Below, one piece after another: positions 6,370-12,785 of a stretch of DNA of 12,873 nucleotides. How positions within the stretch are numbered: position 1 is the first letter of the stretch; each line of letters begins with the position of its first letter. The stretch is taken from NCBI GenBank assembly GCA_045535585.1, contig JAZSLY010000109.1, positions 1 through 12,873 of the forward strand. The letters are read 5' to 3'. The notes beneath the pieces were generated by a model that was not told where the DNA came from, searched no databases, and saw only the letters and a program-made list of their open reading frames with translations. The DNA comes from RGIG6353 sp045535585. GTDB lineage: Bacteria; Bacillota; Clostridia; Oscillospirales; SIG627. A program made the translations under genes and the position numbers.

Positions 6370-7491
6370 TTATTGTGCGAGGTACGGGTCATCCCAAAGC
6401 TTCAAGGTCTGGCCAAGACCTTTTTTCTTTGCGTTTTCATAAAGCTCAAAGCCCCATGCTACGTCCCAAACAGGCATACCGCTTGCGATAAAGCAAATTC
6501 TTTCGTCGTCGCTTTCCCTGCCCTTTGCAGTACCGCAGATCACGTCACCAAGGCTTACGCCTTCGGTGATTGGCGGAAGCTTTCCTTCGTACATAAGCTT
6601 ATAAACCTGAACGGCGATGCCGTTTATAAAGCGCTCGTTTTCGGGAAGCAAAAGATGCTCGTCAAAATAAACCTCGTGCATCTTCGTATTATCCCAAACT
6701 GTTTTAACCGTTGTGAAATATTCCTCGTCAACGTTTCCTCTGCCCGAGAAGATGAGAAGCGAGCCCTTTTTAAGCCACTCGTTTTTGAGAGTGATAGGCT
6801 TTACGGGAGAAGCCGCTACGCTGATGATATCGCTTGCTCTAACGGCTTCTTCAATGGAGTTTACCCCCTTTGCGCTAATGCCGTACTTGGCGCACATTTC
6901 ATTTGCAAACGCTTCTGCCTTTTCTAAAATAAGGTCACATACTATCAGCTCTTTTATGCTTTTTGCTTCCTGAATGATTCCCTCAAAGCAAGCCTTGCTT
7001 ACGGGGCCCGCACCGATGCACGAGCAAACCTCTGCGTTTTTGCTTGCAAGATGCCTTGTTGCAACACCCGGAACGCAACCCGTGCGAACAGAGCTTATTA
7101 AGTTGCCCGACATCAAAGCAATAGGCTCGCAGGTATCAGCGTCGTTTAGCATAACCATGAGAATGGAGCGAGGCAGACCTCTCTGGGAATTGATGATATT
7201 AGAGCCGTACCATTTCTCTCCCGCAACGTTAAAGCGACCACCCACATAGGCAGGCATTGCCATAAATCGTCTGTCGGGTGCGTCCTTTGGCATATTCGGG
7301 AATGGACTCTCCTTCGGGAATTTCATCATAATGCCGTGAGAGTTGTGCTTGTCGCCACCCATTACGTAGTCGCCCGTGCTTAAAAGACGGAACACCTCTT
7401 CCTCGACGTCAATGCAACGCGCGTAATCAAGTGCGCCTGCTTCGATCAATTCCTCTTCGTTTAAGTATAAAAATTCTGATTTCTTACCCAT
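6370..7491 (-). CDS. Ornithine cyclodeaminase/mu-crystallin family protein
   Basis: A 373-residue NAD(P)-binding protein of the ornithine cyclodeaminase/mu-crystallin superfamily; close relatives in Firmicutes are often labelled 'tyramine oxidase subunit B'. The dinucleotide loop CIGAGPVS is at 158-165. K93 in AGEKWYGSN matches the catalytic Lys region of ornithine cyclodeaminase, and R136 in SSVRTG matches the substrate carboxylate Arg. Superfamily members include ornithine and alanine-type deaminases, imine reductases and opine-type enzymes, so the substrate is probably an amino acid or its imine, but it is not fixed by the sequence. It is about 20-40 residues longer than typical ornithine cyclodeaminase. 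ATG at 7491 has GGAGG at 7501-7497. It diverges from an RpiR regulator, and a palindromic site (7504-7520) lies in its leader just ahead of the ribosome site, so repression by that regulator is likely. Confidence 0.85.
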   Translation of the reverse strand: MGKKSEFLYLNEEELIEAGALDYARCIDVEEEVFRLLSTGDYVMGGDKHNSHGIMMKFPKESPFPNMPKDAPDRRFMAMPAYVGGRFNVAGEKWYGSNIINSQRGLPRSILMVMLNDADTCEPIALMSGNLISSVRTGCVPGVATRHLASKNAEVCSCIGAGPVSKACFEGIIQEAKSIKELIVCDLILEKAEAFANEMCAKYGISAKGVNSIEEAVRASDIISVAASPVKPITLKNEWLKKGSLLIFSGRGNVDEEYFTTVKTVWDNTKMHEVYFDEHLLLPENERFINGIAVQVYKLMYEGKLPPITEGVSLGDVICGTAKGRESDDERICFIASGMPVWDVAWGFELYENAKKKGLGQTLKLWDDPYLAQ

Positions 7492-7503
7492 TTTGACCTC
7501 CGT

Positions 7504-7520
7504 TTGTATTATTTACTACA
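7504..7520 (-). promoter_or_regulatory. Putative operator, copy 1 (leader of cyclodeaminase-like gene)
   Basis: On the minus strand this reads TGTAGTAAATAATACAA, which matches copy 2 at 7601-7617 in 15 of 17 bases (only two central bases differ). It lies between the predicted transcript start and the GGAGG site of the cyclodeaminase-like gene, so a bound protein would block elongation or initiation. The half-site is TAATACAA. Confidence 0.6.
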
Positions 7521-7553
7521 TTTTCCAACCTAAAATATTGCTTCATACGCTAA

Positions 7554-7582
7554 ATTATAAACCACGTTTTTGCAAAAGTCAA
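7554..7582 (-). promoter_or_regulatory. Promoter of the cyclodeaminase-like gene
   Basis: Minus-strand TTGACT (7582-7577) and perfect TATAAT (7559-7554) with a 17-bp spacer. The transcript would start near 7547, giving a leader of about 55 bases that contains operator copy 1. Confidence 0.78.
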
Positions 7583-7599
7583 TTGTTATTGAAAAATAA

Positions 7600-7617
7600 T
7601 TGTAGTATTTAATACAA
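7600..7617 (+). promoter_or_regulatory. Putative operator, copy 2 (upstream of rpiR-like gene)
   Basis: TTGTAGTA-TT-TAATACAA is an 18-bp imperfect palindrome (7 of 8 half-site positions pair). It sits between the -35 boxes of the two divergent promoters and ends 4 bases before the -35 of the regulator gene. It matches copy 1 almost exactly, in inverted orientation. Confidence 0.6.
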
Positions 7618-7621
7618 AATA

Positions 7622-7650
7622 TTGAATTATTTAAATCTTTGTGTTATAAT
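7622..7650 (+). promoter_or_regulatory. Promoter of the RpiR-family regulator and exporter
   Basis: TTGAAT (7622-7627), 17-bp spacer, extended TGT (7642-7644) and perfect TATAAT (7645-7650). Transcription should begin near 7657, just before the ribosome site at 7664-7668. Confidence 0.78.
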
Positions 7651-7675
7651 TAGTCAAAAATAGAGGTGATAATAT

Positions 7676-8512
7676 TTGAATATAATAGAGACCGTCAAAT
7701 CAAGTCTTGAAGAGATGACAAAATCCGACCGTAGAATTGCAACTCATTTTATAAACGACCCTCACGCTTTTGCTTTTGAAACACTTGATACCATAGCAAC
7801 AGAAATTGGTATCAGCACTACCTCCGTAATCCGCTTCGCAAGGAAGCTTGGTTTTACGGGCTATAAGGAATTTCAGGAAAGCGTTCGTCTCGACTTCAAG
7901 CACGAGTTGACACTCCCCGATAAGCTTAACCGCTCGTTTGACGAAGGTGTGCAGGACGTTCAGCTGTCACGCACGTTGCGGAATACCGTCAACTGTATTG
8001 AGGAAACCTTTAAGACTATTCCTTCATCAAGTATTCACGACGCCGTGAATGCTATGGCGATGGCAAGGAGAGTATTTTGCTTTGGTCTTAAAGAATCATA
8101 CGCCCTTGCCCATTATGCGTATACACGCTTTTTAACCGTCAGGGGCGACGTTTATATTTTATCGGCAGGACATAGCGGTGAGATAGAGTCCGTTTTGAGC
8201 CTGAACGAAAACGACGTATGTATTTTCTTTCTTTTCCACAGATATACAAAGCCTGCGCCGGAGATTTTGAAGATATTAAAAAAGCAAGGCGTAAAGGTTA
8301 TCCTCGTCACCTCTCCTCCTTACGATGAGCTTAGCGTCGACGATACAATCCTTCTCCCCTGCTTTGTCGATATAAATGGCATTAAAAACTCTGCCGTTGC
8401 GCCGATATGTCTTACGGACCATCTTTGTAATTCTGTTGTGGTGGCAAGCAGAGAAAAATCCCTTGACTATATGAAAAAATCCGAAGCATTATTTAAAGAC
8501 TTTACTTTTTAG
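7676..8512 (+). CDS. RpiR-family transcriptional regulator (HTH_6 + SIS)
   Basis: A 278-residue DNA-binding regulator. Residues 1-75 are the RpiR-type helix-turn-helix domain, with the family pattern IATEIGISTTSVIRFARKLGF (40-60) followed by GYKEFQ. Residues about 120-250 form a SIS domain (FCFGLKESYALAHY; LSAGHSGEIES; VKVILVTSPPYDE), which in the family senses phosphosugars or related metabolites. The start is TTG at 7676, with GAGGTG at 7664-7668, seven bases upstream. It reads away from the cyclodeaminase-like gene and is followed 7 bases later by an EamA exporter, so the two are co-transcribed. Two near-identical palindromes in the divergent region are good candidates for its binding sites. 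The ligand is unknown; an amino-acid or amine-related metabolite is possible from the neighbour but not shown. Confidence 0.92.
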   Translation: MNIIETVKSSLEEMTKSDRRIATHFINDPHAFAFETLDTIATEIGISTTSVIRFARKLGFTGYKEFQESVRLDFKHELTLPDKLNRSFDEGVQDVQLSRTLRNTVNCIEETFKTIPSSSIHDAVNAMAMARRVFCFGLKESYALAHYAYTRFLTVRGDVYILSAGHSGEIESVLSLNENDVCIFFLFHRYTKPAPEILKILKKQGVKVILVTSPPYDELSVDDTILLPCFVDINGIKNSAVAPICLTDHLCNSVVVASREKSLDYMKKSEALFKDFTF

Positions 8513-8519
8513 GTGGCTT

Positions 8520-9407
8520 ATGGAACGCAAAGGTTATATTAAAGGTTATATTTTCGTTATATCAAGCGCCCTGATTTTCGGCTTGATGCCACTTATGGCG
8601 AAATTTATTTACGCAGAGGGCGTTAATCCCGTTTCTCTCGTTTTCTTGCGAAACGTCATTTCTGTTCCCGTGCTTGCCGTGTTGGCTCTTTGCGCCGACG
8701 GAGCAATAAAAACCGATCTGCATCAGCTTCCCAAAATTTGCTTTGTTGCTCTTATGGGATGCTCTGTTACGCCTCTTTTGCTCTTTTGCTCCTATAACTA
8801 TATGTCGTCGGGTACGGCTACCGTTTTCCATTTTGTGTACCCTGCCGTAGTCGTACTGGGTGAGATACTTGTTTTTAAAAGTAAAATCGTCTACGGAAAT
8901 CTTGTCAGCGTTATAATGTGCGTTGTAGGAATTGCAATGTTCTACAATTCGGGAAGCTCGATAAGCCTTGAAGGCAGTGTATTAGCGCTTTTGTCGGGTG
9001 TTACCTACGCCATTTACGTTATATCGCTTTCGGCTTTTAAGGGTATCAAAACTTCAATTTTTAATTTCAGCCTACACATTGCATCGATTTCCTCGGTTGT
9101 TATGCTTGCAGTAGCGCTTGCAACAAGGCAAATGACCCTTCCGACCAGTTTAACGGGGTGGCTTTTGACGGTTTTGTTTGCCGTCTCACTAAACGTCGGT
9201 GCCGTGGTACTCTTTCAAAAAGGAACTTTTCTTATAGGTGGAAGTAGAGCGTCTATCCTCAGCACCTTTGAGCCGATAACGAGCATTTTCGCAGGCGTTA
9301 TTATTTTTAAAGAAAGCATGACTCCCCTCACAGTTGTGGGCTCTCTTTTGGTAATACTTGCAAGCTTTTTGATAGCTTTTCTTGATATGCGAAGAAATAA
9401 AGCATAA
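8520..9407 (+). CDS. EamA/DMT-family transporter
   Basis: A 295-residue inner-membrane protein with about ten hydrophobic segments in two halves, the two-EamA-domain plan of drug/metabolite transporters. Seen features include the N-terminal ISSALIFGLMPLMAKFIY, SLVFLRNVISVPVL, the GTATVFHFVYPAVVVLGE segment of the first half, and SRASILSTFEPITSIFAGVIIFKE in the second, a well-conserved block in the family. Members mostly export amino acids, nucleotides or small metabolites. ATG 8520 has AGGTGG overlapping the stop codon of the RpiR gene, so translation is probably coupled. With the divergent cyclodeaminase-like gene, it suggests export of a related amino acid or amine; the substrate cannot be read from the sequence. 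A terminator follows. Confidence 0.9.
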   Translation: MERKGYIKGYIFVISSALIFGLMPLMAKFIYAEGVNPVSLVFLRNVISVPVLAVLALCADGAIKTDLHQLPKICFVALMGCSVTPLLLFCSYNYMSSGTATVFHFVYPAVVVLGEILVFKSKIVYGNLVSVIMCVVGIAMFYNSGSSISLEGSVLALLSGVTYAIYVISLSAFKGIKTSIFNFSLHIASISSVVMLAVALATRQMTLPTSLTGWLLTVLFAVSLNVGAVVLFQKGTFLIGGSRASILSTFEPITSIFAGVIIFKESMTPLTVVGSLLVILASFLIAFLDMRRNKA

Positions 9408-9408
9408 C

Positions 9409-9448
9409 AAAAAAGATAATCCTTTGGCGTACCTTCGATAAAGCAGGT
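9409..9448 (+). repeat. Left member of an inverted pair flanking the XRE gene
   Basis: AAAAAAGATAATCC (9409-9422), ten variable bases, then CTTCGATAAAGCAGGT (9433-9448). The same two blocks, with the same 10-base gap, recur on the opposite strand at 10956-10917 (14/14 and 15/16 identical; 33/40 overall). The outer A-rich tip lies one base after the EamA stop codon, and the inner half overlaps the EamA terminator. Confidence 0.7.
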
Positions 9449-9464
9449 GCGCCACGTTTTATTT
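9425..9464 (+). terminator. Rho-independent terminator after the EamA gene
   Basis: TGGCGTACCT (9425-9434) pairs with AGGTGCGCCA (9445-9454), including one G-T pair, over a 10-base loop, followed by CGTTTTATTT. It ends the RpiR-EamA transcript. It overlaps the left inverted repeat, so the terminator may have come with that element. Confidence 0.75.
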
Positions 9465-9491
9465 GACGAACATTAGAAATATTGATATAAT
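9463..9491 (+). promoter_or_regulatory. Promoter of the XRE-TPR regulator
   Basis: TTGACG (9463-9468), 17-bp spacer, extended TGA (9483-9485) and perfect TATAAT (9486-9491). The start near 9498 leaves a leader of about 105 bases before the ATG, longer than for other genes here. The leader opens with a small hairpin, CAACG-GAG-CGTTG (9499-9511), and contains no convincing leader peptide. Confidence 0.8.
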
Positions 9492-9603
9492 TAAAATACA
9501 ACGGAGCGTTGGATTTGGACCGCTAATCAGTATCTTCTCTTTTTGAGATTTGTGTGCGATAATATAAACACGGTACCGAATAATATATTTAAGGAGAAAT
9601 CTG

Positions 9604-10725
9604 ATGTTACAACCTATTGGAAAAAACATTCGCAAATTAAGAAAAGAACGCAATTTGACCCAAGAAGAATTGGCAGAACTGCTAAATGTTACTTCACAAG
9701 CAGTATCAAAATGGGAGAATGGAACGGGAATGCCCGATATTTCACAAATAATTCCTCTCGCAAGTGTTTTTGGCGTTAGCACGGATCTATTATTTGGAGT
9801 ATCCGACAAAAACGAACAAAATGATGTTGAAAGAATCATTGAAGAACTGCATACAAAAAGCAAAAATTTAGAAATTAATAACTATGAAGAATATAAGCAA
9901 AAAATTGAGGTGCTAAAGCACTATCCCAACAATTTTACGCTTATTTACAGTTGCTTTGTAACAGGCTGCTTAATTTTGTGTACCGAATGGCAAGAAAAAC
10001 TATCCAAAGAAGAACTAAAAGCAATATACAATGAGTGTATAAGACAAAGCAACGTGATTTTCGCTCACTGCCCTAACACAGAGATAGTTATTAATACCAA
10101 AAGAGAACTTGCTCAACTTTTAACTATGAAAGACGAAAAGGATAGGGCTTTGAATTTAATAAATGAATTGCCGAATAGCGTAACTGATGTTTCAAGTATG
10201 CTTTTGGCTGGATTCTTTATTAGTAATCAGGACTGGGCAAGCGCAATAGAAATTTGTCATAAAAATATATATGAGCTTCTTCGCGAAATGCAGCATCAAG
10301 CCAATCTTCTTGCGAGAGCATATATGAGAAACGGAGACTATGAAAAAGCTGAAATCGTATGCCTCACGATGCTTGATTTAATAAAAGCCATTTTCAAAAA
10401 TGAGACTTATACACCGCCGCTGCATCTTGAGCAAGTGCTGTATCGTTTCCTTGCTATTTGCGCTTTAAGAAAATCCGATGAAAATAAGGCGATCCAATAT
10501 CTTGAAGAAATGTATCAATATACAATGAATCAAGCAGAATCTTTTCAAAAAATCAAGCATGTGAAAACCCCTCTGCTTGAAAGTTACAAAATGGATTTCA
10601 ATTATCCTTATTATGAGACGAAAGAAATTTTACTTGACGAATTTGAGAAAGAGTGTTTTAAGGTGCTTTCAAACAATCAATCATTCTTGAATTTGAAACA
10701 AAAAATTCAAAACTTGGAAGAATAA
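9604..10725 (+). CDS. XRE-family regulator with TPR-like C-terminal domain
   Basis: A 373-residue transcription regulator. Residues 5-62 are a Cro/CI-type helix-turn-helix (IRKLRKERNLTQEELAELL; TSQAVSKWENG at 30-40; then MPDISQIIPLASVFGVSTDLLFG). The rest, about 75-373, is helical with TPR-like pairs (DWASAIEICHKNIYELL; NGDYEKAEIVCLTML; ENKAIQYLEEMYQ). Similar architectures include peptide-responsive regulators of the Rgg/PlcR kind, but many such proteins have no known ligand. ATG at 9604 has AAGGAG at 9591-9596, seven bases upstream. The gene is visibly more A/T-rich than its neighbours, with heavy use of AAA, GAA, CAA and ATT codons, and it is bracketed by inverted ~40-nt repeats, which suggests acquisition as a cassette. 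No target operon is adjacent. Confidence 0.88.
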   Translation: MLQPIGKNIRKLRKERNLTQEELAELLNVTSQAVSKWENGTGMPDISQIIPLASVFGVSTDLLFGVSDKNEQNDVERIIEELHTKSKNLEINNYEEYKQKIEVLKHYPNNFTLIYSCFVTGCLILCTEWQEKLSKEELKAIYNECIRQSNVIFAHCPNTEIVINTKRELAQLLTMKDEKDRALNLINELPNSVTDVSSMLLAGFFISNQDWASAIEICHKNIYELLREMQHQANLLARAYMRNGDYEKAEIVCLTMLDLIKAIFKNETYTPPLHLEQVLYRFLAICALRKSDENKAIQYLEEMYQYTMNQAESFQKIKHVKTPLLESYKMDFNYPYYETKEILLDEFEKECFKVLSNNQSFLNLKQKIQNLEE

Positions 10726-10916
10726 ACATTGCCTGATCCGCGTGGCTTGGCTTTTGTGTCCACAAAAGCAGTGCTTGTCAGGAAAAGAAGACGGACTTTC
10801 AGGACGCACAAAACAAAGGCTACCTCCCGGAGGAAGGCTATTATGCTACTACCCGACAGTATACAAAAGGAGTACGAACAAAACGCTCGTACTCCTTTTG
10901 TATTTCGGCAGTTAAA
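10726..10916 (+). other. Hairpin-rich non-genic stretch after the XRE gene
   Basis: This stretch has no gene I can support. It holds a perfect 9-bp palindrome GCTTTTGTG-TC-CACAAAAGC (10750-10769), flanking CCTGA (10732) and TCAGG (10778) arms, CCTCC-C-GGAGG (10823-10833), and a 17-bp inverted repeat (10861-10903). Several frames are open, but none has a natural protein look. Its base composition differs from the A/T-rich XRE gene. Together with the right inverted repeat it resembles the end of a mobile or dispersed element. Confidence 0.5.
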
Positions 10917-10965
10917 ACCTGCTTTATGGAAGACACCCCTTCGGATTATCTTTTTTATTTACTAG
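10843..10965 (+). CDS. Possible 40-residue small ORF (doubtful)
   Basis: ATG at 10843 follows a good GGAGG (10829-10833) by nine bases and opens a 40-codon frame ending at TAG 10965. The product would be basic in the middle with a hydrophobic end (LRIIFFIY). Against it: the 17-bp inverted repeat covers codons 7-20, the right flanking repeat covers the rest, and the ribosome site itself can pair with CCTCC just upstream. I recognise no family. It may be a chance frame in a repeat, or a small peptide linked to the TPR regulator. Confidence 0.2.
   Translation: MLLPDSIQKEYEQNARTPFVFRQLKPALWKTPLRIIFFIY
10861..10903. terminator. Long perfect hairpin, probable terminator of the XRE gene
   Basis: ATACAAAAGGAGTACGA (10861-10877) and its exact complement (10887-10903) form a 17-bp stem with a 9-base loop. 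The right arm contains TTTTGTATTT, so it could stop plus-strand transcripts, though the T-run is inside the stem and broken. It lies 135 bases after the XRE stop. Confidence 0.55.
10917..10956 (-). repeat. Right member of the inverted pair flanking the XRE gene
   Basis: On the minus strand this reads AAAAAAGATAATCC (10956-10943), ten bases, then CTTCCATAAAGCAGGT (10932-10917). It pairs with the copy at 9409-9448; the A-rich tips point outward at both ends. No clear target-site duplication is seen in the flanks (ATAAC on the left, ATTTAC on the right). Confidence 0.7.
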
Positions 10966-11065
10966 GAAATTGCATTAAATTGGACCTCGACGTTTATCTT
11001 TCTTTAGGTAAAAAATGCATTACGATAGGCGAAATATGCCAGCGGTGCTAGCCGCTTTTTTATTA
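10966..11065 (+). other. Short intergenic tract up to the + strand terminator
   Basis: About 75 bases of intergenic DNA (10966-11040) lie between the right inverted repeat and the hairpin at 11041. They contain a direct TGCATTA repeat (10971 and 11016) but no clear promoter or gene. The final hairpin and T-run oppose the MATE gene, so something transcribed from the left is being stopped here, either XRE read-through or a small RNA. Confidence 0.35.
11041..11061 (+). terminator. Plus-strand rho-independent terminator
   Basis: AGCGG (11041-11045) pairs with CCGCT (11052-11056), extended by a T-G pair, and is followed by six T residues (11056-11061). It is oriented to stop plus-strand transcripts just before they run into the converging MATE gene. 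On the minus strand the hairpin lacks a T-run. Confidence 0.7.
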
Positions 11066-12424
11066 TCACGCCTTGCCGAGTCCTATTTTCTTCTTGACGA
11101 AATGAAGGGTAATCATATTCATAATTGCTACCAGTATCCACGAGAGCGGCCAACACAAATAGAGCATAGAAAATACTCTGTTCATCGGGAAGAAAAGGTA
11201 TACCCAGAGAATTCTGAAGCCACATATGCCTATAAAGGAATTTATCATAGCGGCGCTTGAGTAGCCAAGTCCGCGCAGGTGACCCGTATAGATGTCCATA
11301 ATACCGCTTAAAAAGTACGGAATACCCGTGACGAGCATTCTTATCACGCCAAAGTCAATAGCCTCCTCTGAGTCGGTTATGTATATAGAAAGGAGCTCTC
11401 TTGAAAATATACTCATAATCACGCTGATGGCTGCACCGCAAACCAACATACACAAAAGGCAGGTATGGAAGCATTTATTCATACGCTTTACGTTCCCTGC
11501 ACCGTAATTCTGGCTGATAGCGGTAACGGTGGTCTGTCGGAATGCGTCTTTCACGGAAAAGGCAAAGTGCTCGATGTTCGACGCGGCAGAAGCGCCTGCC
11601 ATTGCCGCTTTTCCGAAGCCGTTAAGTGCTGATTGCAGCACGGTGTTGGAAAAGCTGAGAACGGTATTTTGCAGACCTGCAGGCAGACCTATTTTAACTA
11701 TCGAGAAAAATACGTCCCTGTGTATTCGCAGTTTTCTTGGTATAAGCTTGTATTCACCGTTTGATTTGACGAGAATGCTTATGACCGCAAAGGCGGAAAC
11801 GTATTTTGAAATAATCGTTGCCAGTGCTACGCCTGCAACACCCATTTCGAAAACCATTACGAAGATAAGGTTTAAAATGACGTTTATAATACCGCTGACA
11901 GAAAGGATATATAATGGGCGTTTTGTGTCGCCGACCGAGCGGAGAATGGCGGAGGAAAAGTTATATAAAAGGGTTGCAGGGGTACCAAGGAAAATAATAC
12001 GCATATATAAAACTGCGCCGTTAAGGATGCTTCCGCTTGGCGTATCCATAAGGACAAGCAACGGCTTGCAAAAAATCTGTCCTACTGTGAGTGCTGATAT
12101 TCCTAAAAATAAGCTGAACAAAATCGAGGTGTGTACTGCCTTTTCAATTCCTTTAGTGTCGTGTGCTCCAAAGCGTCTTGAGACGATAACGCTGGTGCCG
12201 ACGGACATGCCTAAGAATAAATTCAGCAAAAGGTTTGTAAGGGCGCTCGTTGCACCGACAGACGCCATAGCGTCGCTTCCCGTCCATCTGCTTACGACTA
12301 CAAGGTCTGCGGCGTTATAAAAAATCTGCAGCATACTCGTTAGCATATACGGCAAAGCAAAGCGGAGCATATTTTTTAATATTGGACCGCTGGTCATATC
12401 GAGCTCGTATTTTTTAGCACTCAA
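11066..12424 (-). CDS. MATE-family efflux transporter
   Basis: A 452-residue inner-membrane protein with two MatE domains and about twelve membrane segments. The family start is clear: MTSGPILKNMLRFALPYMLT, then LQIFYNAADLVVVSRWTG and SALTNLLLNLFLGMSVGTSV. The second half repeats the pattern (GLPAGLQNTVLSFSNTVLQSALNGFG; AISQNYGAGN). MATE proteins export cationic drugs, toxins or metabolites using a sodium or proton gradient; the substrate is not predictable here. The longest frame starts at TTG 12424, with GGGG (12435-12432) eight bases upstream; an internal ATG nine codons later also fits the family start and cannot be excluded. It is a single-gene unit with its own promoter. No clear minus-strand terminator is seen after it. 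Confidence 0.93.
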   Translation of the reverse strand: MSAKKYELDMTSGPILKNMLRFALPYMLTSMLQIFYNAADLVVVSRWTGSDAMASVGATSALTNLLLNLFLGMSVGTSVIVSRRFGAHDTKGIEKAVHTSILFSLFLGISALTVGQIFCKPLLVLMDTPSGSILNGAVLYMRIIFLGTPATLLYNFSSAILRSVGDTKRPLYILSVSGIINVILNLIFVMVFEMGVAGVALATIISKYVSAFAVISILVKSNGEYKLIPRKLRIHRDVFFSIVKIGLPAGLQNTVLSFSNTVLQSALNGFGKAAMAGASAASNIEHFAFSVKDAFRQTTVTAISQNYGAGNVKRMNKCFHTCLLCMLVCGAAISVIMSIFSRELLSIYITDSEEAIDFGVIRMLVTGIPYFLSGIMDIYTGHLRGLGYSSAAMINSFIGICGFRILWVYLFFPMNRVFSMLYLCWPLSWILVAIMNMITLHFVKKKIGLGKA

Positions 12425-12456
12425 TTCTCTATCCCCTTTTTGTGTACTTTAGGTAT

Positions 12457-12485
12457 ATAGTAACAGAATTGCCTTTGTTCGTCAA
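12457..12485 (-). promoter_or_regulatory. Promoter of the MATE gene
   Basis: Minus-strand TTGACG (12485-12480), 17-bp spacer, and TACTAT (12462-12457) with an extended TGT before it. The leader is about 25 bases. The -10 box is weaker than elsewhere in the window. Confidence 0.6.
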
Positions 12486-12529
12486 TGGAAAAATTAATAA
12501 AGATATGGAATAATCCGAACAAATAAATC

Positions 12530-12659
12530 CCCCATAACTGTTATGGGGAGCAATATTCGATTTTACTGTTTAAGCCGAATTTTTGTATATCAGCACAATC
12601 TGGTGCATGATGATATACAGCCCCGAATGGACTGATGATATGCCTAGACTGCGGCTTGG
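12530..12659. other. Intergenic stretch with possible RNA structure
   Basis: Between the MATE promoter and the tRNA terminator there is no ORF. It contains a 19-bp palindrome, CCCCATAAC-T-GTTATGGGG (12530-12548); a bulged stem TGTATATCA (12584-12592) with TGATATACA (12611-12619), extended inside by GCAC/GTGC; and a possible closing helix AAGCCG (12572-12577) with CGGCTT (12652-12657). TGATGATAT is repeated at 12608 and 12633. It matches no RNA family I know, and no convincing promoter precedes it on either strand. Confidence 0.3.
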
Positions 12660-12661
12660 AT

Positions 12662-12693
12662 AAAAAAAGCACTTCAAAAATGAAGTGCTTTTT
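12662..12693. terminator. Terminator after tRNA-Arg (bidirectional form)
   Basis: AAAAAAGCACTTCA (12663-12676) pairs with TGAAGTGCTTTTTT (12681-12694) around an AAAA loop. On the minus strand it follows the tRNA CCA end directly and ends in seven T. The symmetric form would also stop plus-strand transcripts from 12530-12660. Confidence 0.9.
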
Positions 12694-12768
12694 TGGTACC
12701 CGCAACGGGAATCGAACCCATAACTAACCCTTAGGAGGGGTTTATTATATCCATTTAACTATGCAGGC
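12694..12768 (-). tRNA. tRNA-Arg (anticodon CCU)
   Basis: A complete 75-base cloverleaf on the minus strand. The acceptor stem GCCTGCA/TGCGGGT has two G-U pairs. The D arm is GTTA-AATGGATA-TAAT with the GG pair, and the anticodon arm is AACCC-CTCCTAA-GGGTT. A 4-base variable loop follows, then the T arm ATGGG-TTCGATT-CCCGT, discriminator A, and an encoded CCA (12696-12694). The loop gives anticodon CCT (12735-12733), which reads AGG, an arginine codon. It has its own promoter and terminator, so it is transcribed alone. Confidence 0.95.
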
Positions 12769-12785
12769 ATATTCGGTTGAAATAT

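Noticed and set aside
6343..6927. Open frame of 194 codons antisense to the cyclodeaminase-like gene
   Set aside because: It begins within the terminator stem and runs through the 3' end of a well-supported gene; no motif or ribosome site.
11529..12320. Open frame of 263 codons on the plus strand inside the MATE gene
   Set aside because: It is antisense to a clear membrane transporter, has no ribosome site, and its product looks like a reversed-frame shadow with no family features.
12508..12545. Possible third copy of the repeat found at 9409 and 10956
   Set aside because: Only ATAATCCGAA is shared with the right copy; the second block is missing and the spacing differs.
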